A stretch of DNA of 64,000 nucleotides from Hahella sp. CCB-MM4 (GCF_002260525.1 NZ_MRYI01000006.1:186001-250000); one strand, 5' to 3'; shown: positions 1 through 10,402, counted from the stretch's first letter. Program-made: numbers and translations. The notes: generated by a model from the letters alone, not told the origin.

Positions 1-1
1 G

Positions 2-2185
2 CCGGATAATACGATCAAAACCTACGAATATGATCCCGAAGGTAACGTCACCAAGGCGACAGATAACCAGCGTACCATCACTTTCAAATATCAGGGAATG
101 GGTAGGATGGTTTCTCGCACTCAAGCAGGTACAACGGTTAATTTTGAATACAACAAAGAAGAACAGCTCACTGGAATCATTAACGAATACGGCTATGTCT
201 ATAAATTCGAACTGGACCCCACAGGTGAAATTCTAGCTGAGTCAGGGTTCGACGGCCTTCTTCGACATTATCAGCGTGATAAGTGTGGTTTTATCAAAAG
301 ACAGCAACGACCTGGCAATCGATTCTCTAACTTTGATTACGACGCTATGGGGCGTATTACCCGGATTTCACACAGTGACGGTAGTGAGCAACAGTATCAT
401 TATCGTCCCGATGGTGCCTTGATAAAGGCTATTAACAACAGTGCCATAATTGAGTTCGAACGCGATGCATTGGGCCAAATAATCAGAGAAAAGTGCAATA
501 ACCAGTGGGTTTCCTCAGAATATGATCCAAATGGAATGCGGATCCATATGCATTCATCTCTTGGTGCCGAGCAATTTATTCAGCGTGATGTAATGGGAGG
601 CGTTATCGGTGTCAAATCTGGGGATCAACAACTTGAAACTTTGTTTACACGCGACGAACTTGGACAGGAGCTAGAGCGACACTTACCTGGAGGCATTAAA
701 AACCGCTGGACAAGAGACAAAGTTGGGCGTCCTATCAGCCAACATTTATACATAGGAGACACACTACACGCCACCAACCAATATTTCTGGAGCGAAAACA
801 ATCGTATAGAAAAAGTATACGATTCTCTGCACGGAGTAACCATTTACAATTATGATTCCTTAGGTACCTTGGTTTCAGCACGGTATGGCAATGGGGTATC
901 TGATCTCCGTGTGCCAGATTCCATTGGCAGTCTTTTTCAAACCTATAGTTTTCATGATCGAGAATATGGCCCTGCAGGCCAGTTACTATCCATTAAAAAA
1001 CACAACGGTGTAGTGCACTTTGACTATGATGTTGAAGGAAATCTAATAACAAAAACAGAACCTGGTCAAAAGATCTGGCAATATGACTGGAGTGACTCCG
1101 GTGTTCTCAAAAAAGTTACTCGTCCTGACGGCCTTGAAGTTCTGTTCGAATACGATGCCTTTGGAAGGCGGCTGAAAAAGACCTTTAATGGGTTAATAAC
1201 CCAGTGGATATGGGACGGTAACAACCCACTGCATGAATGGGTTAAATCAGAAGAAGGGAGCACAGCTCCTCCTTCGTCCGGCATATCCCGTCCGGCAGAT
1301 ATATATTTTGATGATGAACATTCAATACCCCAAATAACGCCACATAGAACCTCTTCATTAAACGAATCGGAAGCTATAGAACACCCCATCACCTGGTATT
1401 TTGAGCCAGAGACCTTTAGGCCTCTAGCTAAACAAGTTGGTGACAGTTACTTTTCAATCATACCCGACCATCAAGGTACACCAACGGCCATGTTTAGCCA
1501 GACCGGAGAAAAAGTTTGGTCAGCAAGTATCAGTGTCTGGGGAAAACTTCGGAATATCGTAGGTAACAGATTCGCCTGCCCATTTCGCTGGCAAGGACAA
1601 TATGAAGACAAAGAAACCGGACTGTACTATAACCGATATCGATACTATGACCCCGATGCTGGTCAATATATACGACAAGACCCGCTCGGCCTGAGAGGAG
1701 GCCTGAACGCACACTCTTATGTCAAGGATCCAATATCAGAGGTTGATCCATTTGGTTTGAGTGCCAATCTTTTTGATCTGAAAATTGGCCAAATTCACCC
1801 ACAAACCCAAAATGAAATCCTTGCAGTAGTCGAGGAAGGAAGTAAGGCAGACTTTATTGTAGAAGGAACCAAACCTTCCCAAAAAGGTAGATTGGTTAAA
1901 AAAATGTACTACGAAAACCCCGGCCATCATGATGTGAATGGAGGGAGAGAACGTTATAACCCAAATAAGAGCGTGCTACCTGAAAATCATATAGAGCTTT
2001 TTGAAAAGAGCGTACAACATGGCGGCGCTAGATACGCTATGGACGAGAATGGTAACATCCACCAATTTCAAGATTCGGTAAACAACACATATCATTGGGC
2101 AGGTCAAGAAGGGGGGAGAACTGCAAAAGGAAAAGTAGTGCCTCTTAGGGTTCCGCCAGGTGTCCGGGAAAAATGTCAGGGTTGA
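2..2185 (+). CDS. Rhs/YD-repeat polymorphic toxin, C-terminal part (5' end outside window)
   Basis: The frame is open from base 2, so the gene starts before the window. The product is dominated by YD/RHS repeats of the type Y-D-x-x-G-R, which in this family form a shell around a toxin. The conserved Rhs core ending is clear: GLYYNRYRYYDPDAGQYI, then QDPLGLRGG and DPFGLSA near base 1760. After it comes a variable tail of about 140 residues with an NPGHHD...YNPNKSVLPENH...LF motif and a later YHWAGQ. I cannot name that toxin fold. Rhs proteins are usually delivered by type VI secretion or at the cell surface and the tail acts in a rival cell; that role is inferred from the family. The next gene, 40 bp downstream, is a likely immunity gene. 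Confidence 0.9.
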   Translation, partial: PDNTIKTYEYDPEGNVTKATDNQRTITFKYQGMGRMVSRTQAGTTVNFEYNKEEQLTGIINEYGYVYKFELDPTGEILAESGFDGLLRHYQRDKCGFIKRQQRPGNRFSNFDYDAMGRITRISHSDGSEQQYHYRPDGALIKAINNSAIIEFERDALGQIIREKCNNQWVSSEYDPNGMRIHMHSSLGAEQFIQRDVMGGVIGVKSGDQQLETLFTRDELGQELERHLPGGIKNRWTRDKVGRPISQHLYIGDTLHATNQYFWSENNRIEKVYDSLHGVTIYNYDSLGTLVSARYGNGVSDLRVPDSIGSLFQTYSFHDREYGPAGQLLSIKKHNGVVHFDYDVEGNLITKTEPGQKIWQYDWSDSGVLKKVTRPDGLEVLFEYDAFGRRLKKTFNGLITQWIWDGNNPLHEWVKSEEGSTAPPSSGISRPADIYFDDEHSIPQITPHRTSSLNESEAIEHPITWYFEPETFRPLAKQVGDSYFSIIPDHQGTPTAMFSQTGEKVWSASISVWGKLRNIVGNRFACPFRWQGQYEDKETGLYYNRYRYYDPDAGQYIRQDPLGLRGGLNAHSYVKDPISEVDPFGLSANLFDLKIGQIHPQTQNEILAVVEEGSKADFIVEGTKPSQKGRLVKKMYYENPGHHDVNGGRERYNPNKSVLPENHIELFEKSVQHGGARYAMDENGNIHQFQDSVNNTYHWAGQEGGRTAKGKVVPLRVPPGVREKCQG

Positions 2186-2225
2186 CGTAGTACAAAAGTT
2201 GCGTCGGAGAGTGATAAGGATAGAA

Positions 2226-2702
2226 ATGAAAATCATTGGTAATAAAGAAGCAGTAGCACTGGGTATTGGAAACTTTTGGGAGGGGTCCAAGCAACAACAG
2301 GAAATTCAAACCTGGCTGGACAATAGACACTTAACAGAGTTTGATAGTATTGTTTATCTACCAACCTTTTACACTCATCTTGAGCGCGAAATCCAAAAGT
2401 TAAAAGGCAACTCCTTTTACCAAAAAGATTTTGTCGGCACTAATGATGATCGTATATTCGAGATATTTGACCTCGCTGATAACGACTTTCACAAAGTGCT
2501 ATGTTATGACATCACCACATGCTCAGCCAGTTGCTATTTCTATAACAACGGAACCGAAGACAGAATTGTTTATTCGTTCTGGGATCCAAGGCACGAGCCA
2601 CAATCTGAAATTGGAAAAGTATACGGATTAACCATCGATAAACCCTACTTAATCGAAGTACTGAGTAACACTTTAAGTGAACTGTCTACGGACTGGACGT
2701 AA
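2226..2702 (+). CDS. Putative immunity protein for the Rhs toxin
   Basis: A 158-residue, soluble, acidic protein without signal peptide or membrane segment; I do not recognise its family. The frame extends upstream to a GTG at 2160 that overlaps the Rhs gene, but AAGGA at 2216-2220 sits five bases before the ATG at 2226, so that start is chosen. Immediate position after the variable Rhs C-terminus, on the same strand and of typical immunity size, is the only evidence of function. If so, it neutralises the toxin tail in the cytoplasm of the producer. Local A+T content is higher than in the following genes, as is common for exchangeable toxin-immunity cassettes. Confidence 0.6.
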   Translation: MKIIGNKEAVALGIGNFWEGSKQQQEIQTWLDNRHLTEFDSIVYLPTFYTHLEREIQKLKGNSFYQKDFVGTNDDRIFEIFDLADNDFHKVLCYDITTCSASCYFYNNGTEDRIVYSFWDPRHEPQSEIGKVYGLTIDKPYLIEVLSNTLSELSTDWT

Positions 2703-2936
2703 TCGAGGAAAATTTCACAGTAGTTATATCGCAAGACATTCTGACAAGAAGAACATCGAAATCTTTCTATTGAAGAGGTCCGTTGTTCTCTCGGAATGAC
2801 ATATCTAGTTACAGCCGTACTTTTTTGCATATGGGACACCTTCTTTTCAGAGTTTTCATCTTCCTCTCTTGGGATAAGCATTGCTAAGATCAGAATAGAT
2901 TTGAAACGGGTCAGGATTTATCATCTATCGGCACAA

Positions 2937-2958
2937 GGGCGGACACACAGGTCCGCCC
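2937..2958. repeat. Short palindrome downstream of the Rhs cassette
   Basis: GGGCGGA (2937-2943) and TCCGCCC (2952-2958) form a perfect 7-bp stem with an 8-base loop. It lies between the immunity gene and the 3' end of the converging pilus ATPase gene. There is no T-run, so it is not a clear terminator. The rest of the 2703-2975 gap shows no convincing gene. Confidence 0.5.
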
Positions 2959-2975
2959 CTACAGGAAATCTTTCC

Positions 2976-4079
2976 CTACCTATCACTCAATCTCATCCCA
3001 CTTCCTGGTGATAATCCCCTGCCTCCTTCCAATCGGATCTTGATCGCCAGATTATTCCGCGAGTCGGCATTATCCAGTGCAACTTCATTGGTAATTTTGC
3101 CCTGGTGAATAAGGTCAAGTAATGACTGGTCAAAGGACTGCATGCCCTGATCCGTACTCTTTTCCATCGCTTCGTGGATGTTGTCGATATCGCCTTTTCC
3201 GATCAGGTCTTTGACATAGGGGCTTGCCAGGAGCACTTCGACAGCAGGTATTCTTTTATTATCTGTTCCCACTAACAACCGTTGCGAGATGATCGCCCTC
3301 AGATGCAGAGACAAATCCATAAACAGCTCGGCATGGGCGGCTTCAGGAAAGAAGTTAACGATGCGCCTTAGTGCTTTGTCCGCGTTACTGGCATGCAGCG
3401 TGGAAAGGCACAGATGTCCGGTTTCCGCATAGGTAATGGCCTGCTGCATGGTTTCCCGGTCACGGATCTCACCCAGCATGATGACGTCCGGAGACTCCCG
3501 CATAGCGCGGCGCAAAGCGCTGTTGAACGAATGGGTATCCACGCCGACTTCCCGTTGATTCACCATGGATCGGTGGTGATGGTGAAGATATTCAATGGGG
3601 TCTTCGATCGTCAGGATATGTCCGGTTTTATGTTGGTTCCGGTATTCGATCATGGAAGCCAGGGTTGTGGATTTTCCCGACCCGGTGGTTCCCACTACCA
3701 GCACCAAGCCTCGGGGTTCCATCACCAGATCATTTAACAGCAGGGGAAGATTAAGACTTTCAATGGTGGGTATTTCCGAGGTGATATAACGGATGACCAA
3801 TGCCACCTCATTCCGCTGCAGAAATACATTGAGGCGAAACCGTCCCAATTGTTCAACGGTAATGGCCAGATCGAGTTCCAGTTCTTTTTCAAACTCAGCT
3901 CGCTGGTGGTCATTCATCACTGAATAGGCCAGCTTTTTGGTGGCACCAGGGTTCATAACATGTTGAGTAATATGGGAAGTGACGCCCTCCACTTTCATCG
4001 ACACCGGCGCGCCTGTTGAGAAATACAGGTCCGAGGCACGCTTTTCCACCATGTTCTTCAAATAGGGTAAGAGTTCCAC
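2976..4079 (-). CDS. pilU: Type IV pilus retraction ATPase, PilT/PilU family
   Basis: A 367-residue cytoplasmic hexameric ATPase that depolymerises type IV pili for twitching. Walker A GTTGSGKST is at residues 130-138, the acidic Walker B stretch DVIMLGEIRD at 198-207, and the His box TGHLCLSTLHA at 220-230. The N-terminal PilT-type domain begins with a VEKRASDLYF motif. The N-terminus and the long C-terminal tail after the ATPase core fit PilU better than PilT, but separating the two needs alignment. No other pilus gene is adjacent; the gene is about 110 bp downstream of a small envelope operon on the same strand. Confidence 0.88.
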   Translation of the reverse strand: MELLPYLKNMVEKRASDLYFSTGAPVSMKVEGVTSHITQHVMNPGATKKLAYSVMNDHQRAEFEKELELDLAITVEQLGRFRLNVFLQRNEVALVIRYITSEIPTIESLNLPLLLNDLVMEPRGLVLVVGTTGSGKSTTLASMIEYRNQHKTGHILTIEDPIEYLHHHHRSMVNQREVGVDTHSFNSALRRAMRESPDVIMLGEIRDRETMQQAITYAETGHLCLSTLHASNADKALRRIVNFFPEAAHAELFMDLSLHLRAIISQRLLVGTDNKRIPAVEVLLASPYVKDLIGKGDIDNIHEAMEKSTDQGMQSFDQSLLDLIHQGKITNEVALDNADSRNNLAIKIRLEGGRGLSPGSGMRLSDR

Positions 4080-4188
4080 AAGTCGCCCCCATGAATGCCG
4101 GCTGATCCAGAGTTTTATTAAGTGTAGTTTTCTATACCTGATTTACCCAGGTCACACTCATCTTTCAGGCTTCATCAGATATAACGAC

Positions 4189-4437
4189 TTAAAGCCCCAC
4201 ACCAAGCTTCTTCAACAGGTTAAACGCGGTCTTCGCATGATTGGCCACTTTGGCAATTTTCTGGTTATCATCAGATGCCTGATTAACATCCTGGATCATA
4301 TTGTGGAGGTCTTTCAGTTCATCATCACTAAACGCTGTACGCAATTGCGGTTTGGACATGGGAAGGGAGTTACCCACATCATCGGCAATCTGCGAGATGT
4401 CTGGTCCAAATTCATTTCTGAGATCATTCAGGCCCAT
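4189..4437 (-). CDS. Hypothetical 82-residue helical protein
   Basis: An unrecognised 82-residue protein, predicted helical, without signal peptide or cysteines. It has a perfect GGAGG nine bases before its ATG and starts 15 bp after the lipoprotein gene upstream, so it is the third gene of an operon reading 5167 to 4189. Residues are polar and amphipathic (NDLRNEFGPDISQIADDV...). The operon context suggests an envelope-related accessory role, which is inference only. Confidence 0.6.
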   Translation of the reverse strand: MGLNDLRNEFGPDISQIADDVGNSLPMSKPQLRTAFSDDELKDLHNMIQDVNQASDDNQKIAKVANHAKTAFNLLKKLGVGL

Positions 4438-4452
4438 CGCATCAATCCTCCA

Positions 4453-5007
4453 TCATAAATCGGCTTTGGCTAGTGAGTTGGTAATAAATGAACCTATTAC
4501 AGGCGGGATCGGAATCAGACTGCCAACTTCTTTCAAAGCCGATTTCTGCAGGCTGGAAACGGCACTCGCACTGGCAAGCAGGCCAGTGATACTGTCATTG
4601 GCTTCCACAGTATTCTTCACATTCGAGGCAATGATGCCTCTCATGCTGTCAGCTTCATCCTTGATCTTTTTCCTGACGTCTGACCGGATGAGAACCGCCA
4701 GACCAGCAATGTCTTCCTGTTGCTGGTACGTCAACTGAGCACCTTGCGCCACCCCCTTCCTGGTTCTGTAGGTTGAATCCGCCTTGGCGTATATTTTCGC
4801 CCATCGCTCATCAAGCATGTTATAGGCTGATTCCTCCCAGGCATCGACCATGGCGATCCCGTTACCTCCAATCGTCGAAATCCCATTAGAGACCTGTTTG
4901 TTAACATCAATGGCGGCTTGGGGAACGCTGACACAGCCGGCATTCCCCCCTACCAAAGCAGAAACAAACACGATAGCCAGAGCTTTCATCGCACAGGATC
5001 TATTCAT
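4453..5007 (-). CDS. Putative lipoprotein, function unknown
   Basis: A 184-residue exported protein. Residues 1-25 form a hydrophobic signal ending GGNAGC, an imperfect lipobox (Asn at -3), so Cys25 is the likely lipidation site. The mature part is mostly helical and alanine/serine rich, with a glycine-proline patch near the C-terminus (LIPIPPVIGSF). The start overlaps the preceding small gene by 8 bases, indicating translational coupling. No family was recognised. Confidence 0.65.
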   Translation of the reverse strand: MNRSCAMKALAIVFVSALVGGNAGCVSVPQAAIDVNKQVSNGISTIGGNGIAMVDAWEESAYNMLDERWAKIYAKADSTYRTRKGVAQGAQLTYQQQEDIAGLAVLIRSDVRKKIKDEADSMRGIIASNVKNTVEANDSITGLLASASAVSSLQKSALKEVGSLIPIPPVIGSFITNSLAKADL

Positions 5008-5167
5008 TATTGCTTTCCTGGAGATAGCGTTTTGAACGTCGATCAGCCGAGCGAGCGGGCTGCTGGTTCTTTGATGTGAGAATCTGTTGAGGAGAAGGTT
5101 TATCTATGAAGATAAACAGAAAGAGAACAAGCACCAGGGCAAACAGGAAAGGCAGTAAAAAGTCCAT
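5000..5167 (-). CDS. Small single-pass membrane protein
   Basis: A 55-residue protein: one very hydrophobic N-terminal helix (LLPFLFALVLVLFLFIFI) and a basic, polar tail rich in Arg, Ser and Gln. A longer frame starts at 5218, but GGGAGG lies nine bases before the ATG at 5167 and the upstream residues are not hydrophobic, so the shorter start is preferred. It is the first gene of an operon with the lipoprotein and the 82-residue protein. About 250 bp upstream of it (5168-5420) hold no gene that I can support. Confidence 0.6.
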   Translation of the reverse strand: MDFLLPFLFALVLVLFLFIFIDKPSPQQILTSKNQQPARSADRRSKRYLQESNNE

Positions 5168-5420
5168 AACCAGCATCCTCCCATGCTGCTGGCATTCCTG
5201 CGAACCTTGGATTGGCAAGGAGCAGGAGCCATTCCAACCGTTTGGCCAGACAGAATCCTTGGCCAGATCCGGCCCACAGAAACAGTAGGCCTCATTAGAA
5301 AAGCTAGCTCAAGTCGGGAAATTCGCAAGTGACGTACATACCGGACGCCAGGTGCGTAGCGAGCAACAACAGGCCCCGGATATTGTCATTGGCTCTAGCA
5401 TCAGAGATCTGTCTCCAGCG

Positions 5421-7265
5421 CTATTGGCCAACTAACAGGGAATACAACCGGGGTAGTTCCTGAGGCAACTGCTCAATATTGTTTACCAGGGCATATCCTT
5501 TGTCGCCAAAAAGATAAGGCAGATACTGATTGGCTTCCCGGTCGACAGTAATGCAAAAAGGTATCAAACCCCGGCGACGTGCTTCCAGCACCGCTTCGCG
5601 GGTATCCTCCAGCCCGTAACGGCCTTCATATAAATCAACGTCATTGGGTTTGCCGTCGGTCAAAATGAGCAAAAGACGGCGAGAGGCACATTGGTCTTCC
5701 AGGACGGATACTGCCTGGCGAATTGCAGCTCCTATCCGGGTATAGAACCCCGGTTTCAAGGCCATGATCCGCCCCCTGATAGTATCCGTGTAGGGTTCTG
5801 AGAAGTTCTTGATGATATTGAATCTGACATGCTGGCGCTTGCGCGAGGAAAATCCATAAAGCGCAAACCTGTCGCCGACACTGTCCAATGCCTCAGAGAA
5901 CAACAACAGCGCATCAGCGATGATGTCGATGATTCTCCGGTGATTGTCCACGTAGGCATCGGTAGACATGGATAAATCTGCCAATAACAGGCAATCCAGA
6001 TCGCGCAGCCTGCCACTAAAGCTCCGATACATCGGACGCTCTATCGTATGTCCGGCCTTCTTATCCGCACAGAAATCATGCCAGCGGTCCAGTTCAATTT
6101 CTTCGCCATCTGACTGGTTACGCTGCCAATAGCGCATTGGGCGAAGCTGCTCAAACTGCGCACGAACATCCCTTACTTTACAACGCAACCTATCGGGAAC
6201 CCCGCTTTGCCGGCTTCTGTGATCAAACATAGGTTGCACACAGCAATGATCTTGTATCAACTGCTGTTTGCGATAATCCCACTCAGGCAACCAGATTCCA
6301 GAACCCAGCGGGGTATCATCTTCCTGGGCAGAGGGCAGATCGAGATCTATCCTGATCCGCTTGCTACCGCCGTACTCCTGCCTGGATAAACTCAGGTGAT
6401 CCAGATCCTCTGCGGTTCTTTCAGCATCATCCTCCGGACTGTCATCCGCGGTGCGATCAAGCTGAAGGTATTCAGACCAACTGAACAGATTCTCCAGGCG
6501 AAACACCAAGAGTCCCTTGTCACCTTCGTGGTCATCAACATATTCGCTTCTGGCTTTTTTTGAACTGTGTTTTAAATCGACCTTTTCCTGTTCGTCTCTT
6601 TGCCGGGAGTCGGACTCCAGACCTTGACGGCGGGGAGCTTGGCTTTCGTGTCGAAGAGAGGGGTAAAGCCAGAACGGAACGGGTAATAATCCTTCAACAG
6701 TACCGTTCGAAATCTGACACGACGCGGGGTTTCGCAAAGCCTCCCAAATTGCCTTCTCGCGATGGTGCATGGGGTCAGGCAATTGCTCAGGAGGCATTCG
6801 TAGAGAGAGGTAAGCCTCAACCATCTCTTGATAGCGGGCTGCCATTGAAGGAAAGACTCGATTCATGCGACTGATTCGAGTACAGGAATCGACGACAAAA
6901 TCTTCATCCAAAGACGGTTGGGCGGCCAGCGATGCTAAGAAAATATAGAGATCGTAGTTATGCGTTCTATCAGGAAATACGGCGATTTCCTCCGGCAGAG
7001 CCAAAACCTCATCATCAAGATAAGGCAATGGGATCTTTCGTTGGCTGCCGGCAACCCGTTGCATCAACGTTTTCGGAACGGTTAATGGACGCTCTACGGC
7101 AGCCTCTATCCGGACTCCGGCAACGCCTCCCATAGCCCGGTAGATGATCCCCACTTCCTTGCGGACTTCCTCCAAAGTGACCTTGGCCTGAGGATAGCGG
7201 CTGTCAGCATAGCGGGTGGCCAGCCTATGCCAGAGGTTGCCCACCCATTCTTCTACTTCAAACAT
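5421..7265 (-). CDS. norD: Nitric oxide reductase activation protein NorD
   Basis: A 614-residue cytoplasmic protein with a C-terminal von Willebrand A domain. The MIDAS motif DLSMST is visible about residue 420, followed by FALYGFSS and later LLLILTDGKPND. NorD partners the MoxR-type ATPase NorQ; together they insert metal or remodel NorCB so that it becomes active (family knowledge). The middle of the protein, about residues 220-300, is a charged, low-complexity linker. It is last in the minus-strand order norQ-norC-norB-norD, 102 bp after norB, with a 22-bp tandem repeat in the gap. Confidence 0.93.
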   Translation of the reverse strand: MFEVEEWVGNLWHRLATRYADSRYPQAKVTLEEVRKEVGIIYRAMGGVAGVRIEAAVERPLTVPKTLMQRVAGSQRKIPLPYLDDEVLALPEEIAVFPDRTHNYDLYIFLASLAAQPSLDEDFVVDSCTRISRMNRVFPSMAARYQEMVEAYLSLRMPPEQLPDPMHHREKAIWEALRNPASCQISNGTVEGLLPVPFWLYPSLRHESQAPRRQGLESDSRQRDEQEKVDLKHSSKKARSEYVDDHEGDKGLLVFRLENLFSWSEYLQLDRTADDSPEDDAERTAEDLDHLSLSRQEYGGSKRIRIDLDLPSAQEDDTPLGSGIWLPEWDYRKQQLIQDHCCVQPMFDHRSRQSGVPDRLRCKVRDVRAQFEQLRPMRYWQRNQSDGEEIELDRWHDFCADKKAGHTIERPMYRSFSGRLRDLDCLLLADLSMSTDAYVDNHRRIIDIIADALLLFSEALDSVGDRFALYGFSSRKRQHVRFNIIKNFSEPYTDTIRGRIMALKPGFYTRIGAAIRQAVSVLEDQCASRRLLLILTDGKPNDVDLYEGRYGLEDTREAVLEARRRGLIPFCITVDREANQYLPYLFGDKGYALVNNIEQLPQELPRLYSLLVGQ

Positions 7266-7293
7266 AATTCAGGCCAATTTCCAGCACTTTCCA

Positions 7294-7359
7294 GATCGGT
7301 TTTCATTACTCGCCAGATCGGCTTTCATTACTTGCCGGATCGGTTTTCATTTCTTGCCA
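7294..7359. repeat. Three tandem 22-bp repeats between norB and norD
   Basis: Units at 7294-7315, 7316-7337 and 7338-7359 share the pattern GATCGGYTTTCATT-CTYGCC with a few substitutions. On the norBD-sense strand every unit carries ATGAAA(A/G)CCGAT, so three out-of-register start-like triplets precede the real norD ATG at 7265. The unit length is not a multiple of three, so this is not coding. Confidence 0.85.
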
Positions 7360-7367
7360 ATGCAGCC

Positions 7368-8783
<1,416 letters not shown>

Positions 8784-9224
8784 TTATCCTTCGATATTGG
8801 GGGGCCAGTTGTTATCGTCGATTTTTGACGTCCATTTCAGAAACTCTGCGAGATCTTCCACTTCCTGGTCACTCAGGTGAAACTGGGGCATCTTCCTGCG
8901 CCCGGGTGTCGGCAGAGGTTGTGCCGCCATCCAGCTCTTCAGAAACAGCGTAAAAGCTTCCTCACCGCCCCGGCGATCATAAACATTGGCAAGTTCGGGA
9001 GCGTAATAGGCGCCCTCCCCCATTAATGTGTGGCAACCAATGCAATTATTCTGCTCCCACACTTCCTTTCCCCTGGCAACAGCTTCCGTAAGCTGGTCCC
9101 GGTTATCTCTCTTCGGCAGAGCGCCAACAGTCTGAAACGTTAAAGCAAGAAACAGGAGGATGAAAAAAATACTACCGCCATAATAAATATTACGTGCGGC
9201 GCTTTTGCTGAATTTATCCGGCAT
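8784..9224 (-). CDS. norC: Nitric oxide reductase cytochrome c subunit NorC
   Basis: A 146-residue protein with one N-terminal membrane helix (residues about 13-33) and a periplasmic c-type heme domain. The heme site is C61-I-G-C64-H65. NorC passes electrons from periplasmic cytochromes to NorB. It is the usual length. An FNR-type box lies 138 bp upstream of the start in the norQ-norC gap, so norCBD can be transcribed without norQ. Confidence 0.96.
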   Translation of the reverse strand: MPDKFSKSAARNIYYGGSIFFILLFLALTFQTVGALPKRDNRDQLTEAVARGKEVWEQNNCIGCHTLMGEGAYYAPELANVYDRRGGEEAFTLFLKSWMAAQPLPTPGRRKMPQFHLSDQEVEDLAEFLKWTSKIDDNNWPPNIEG

Positions 9225-9328
9225 GGTCTTCTCCCTGAGATGAGCTCATCTGGATGTAATGATATAAGGTACTTTGAAACAGCCTATTTTTTCTGGATTT
9301 TCCAGGCATTCGATATTTGGCTTCGACC

Positions 9329-9369
9329 ATCTTAGCCGCCGACATAACGGCGAAATTGACTGAAATCAA
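9329..9369 (-). promoter_or_regulatory. FNR/DNR-type box and -10 element for norC
   Basis: TTGATTTCAGTCAA (minus strand, 9356-9369) matches nine of ten fixed positions of the FNR consensus TTGAT-N4-ATCAA. A -10-like TAAGAT lies at 9329-9334 with a 21-bp gap, the geometry of a class II FNR/DNR-activated promoter. This would switch norCBD on under low oxygen or NO. The regulator itself is not in the window. Confidence 0.7.
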
Positions 9370-9415
9370 ATGACCGGGTAACCGATGCCCCTATACCCCA
9401 TCAGGGGTACGACGG

Positions 9416-10210
9416 CTACTGAGCCCCAAAATGAATGTCGATAATTTTCTGTAATGCCCTGATGGTTGAAACGTCGTCTGTAAGCGGCTCCACCATGCAG
9501 GCGTGACACGCCTGAACGGGATCCATGCCACTTGAAATTAATCTCGCTGCATAGATCAATAGTCGCGTTGAGGCCGCCTCTTCGAGATCATGCTGCTCAA
9601 GTCGGCGTAAGGCCTGTCCCAACTCAACGATACGACGGGCCAGTAATTCATCCACCCCACCCTCTGTCTGAACCACCCGGGCTTCGATCTCAGGCACCGG
9701 ATAATCCAGGCTGATTCCGACGAAGCGCTGACGGGTACTGGGTTTCATTCCCTTAAGGATGTTCTGGTAACCCGGGTTATAGGACACAACCAACAGGAAA
9801 TGCGGATCCGCTTCCAGAACCTCTCCCGTGCGCTCCAGTGGTAACAAGCGCCGGTCATCTGCCAACGGATGCAGAACAACAGTGGTGTCTTTGCGAGCTT
9901 CCACCACCTCATCCAAATAACAAATTGCACCTTCTCGCACGGATCGGGTTAAAGGGCCGTCCTGCCAGAATGTTCCCTCTCCGCTGATCAAATGGCGCCC
10001 CACCAAGTCAGACGCCGTCAGGTCATCATGGCAGGCCACAGTATAAAGACGGCGCTCCAGTCTATGTGCCATGTGTTGGATAAATCGTGTTTTCCCACAA
10101 CCTGTGGGACCTTTCACCAATACCGGTAAACGGTGTTCCGCGGCACGCTCAAACAGAGTGATTTCACCTCCCTGTGGAAGGTAAAAAGGTGCCTCCTTGT
10201 CAGTCTTCAT
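9416..10210 (-). CDS. norQ: MoxR-type AAA+ ATPase NorQ/NirQ
   Basis: A 264-residue AAA+ ATPase. Walker A GPTGCGKT is at residues 34-41, Walker B ICYLDE at 96-101, and a sensor region SYNPGYQ follows. NorQ works with NorD to activate nitric oxide reductase. It lies in front of norC on the same strand and diverges from the nir operon, exactly as nirQ does next to nirS in Pseudomonas aeruginosa. The 191-bp gap to norC contains its own promoter. Confidence 0.93.
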   Translation of the reverse strand: MKTDKEAPFYLPQGGEITLFERAAEHRLPVLVKGPTGCGKTRFIQHMAHRLERRLYTVACHDDLTASDLVGRHLISGEGTFWQDGPLTRSVREGAICYLDEVVEARKDTTVVLHPLADDRRLLPLERTGEVLEADPHFLLVVSYNPGYQNILKGMKPSTRQRFVGISLDYPVPEIEARVVQTEGGVDELLARRIVELGQALRRLEQHDLEEAASTRLLIYAARLISSGMDPVQACHACMVEPLTDDVSTIRALQKIIDIHFGAQ

Positions 10211-10314
10211 CAGCAGGGTTTCCTTCTAGAAATCATCGCAGGAATACCCTAACCGAATGCGATGAATCCGCCAGTACCTCTAATGGGGTACTACCCTTTG
10301 TTGTAGGAATTTTA

Positions 10315-10356
10315 TTGATCCGTATCAACTTTACGCGAGCGTCAGTCACCTACCCT
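10315..10356 (+). promoter_or_regulatory. FNR/DNR-type box and promoter of the nir operon
   Basis: TTGATCCGTATCAA at 10315-10328 is a perfect TTGAT-N4-ATCAA site. TACCCT at 10351-10356 is a weak -10 placed about as in class II FNR promoters, and the first nir gene starts at 10403. The site is also 105 bp upstream of the divergent norQ and could influence it. Control by an FNR/ANR/DNR protein is inference from the site. Confidence 0.8.
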
Positions 10357-10402
10357 CGATGGGCCTACGAATCTTAATACCGTCCGTAATGAGGGGCATA
10401 CT

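Noticed and set aside
2796-3011. A 71-codon plus-strand frame after the immunity gene
   Set aside because: It spans the short palindrome and runs into the converging pilus ATPase gene; no ribosome site.
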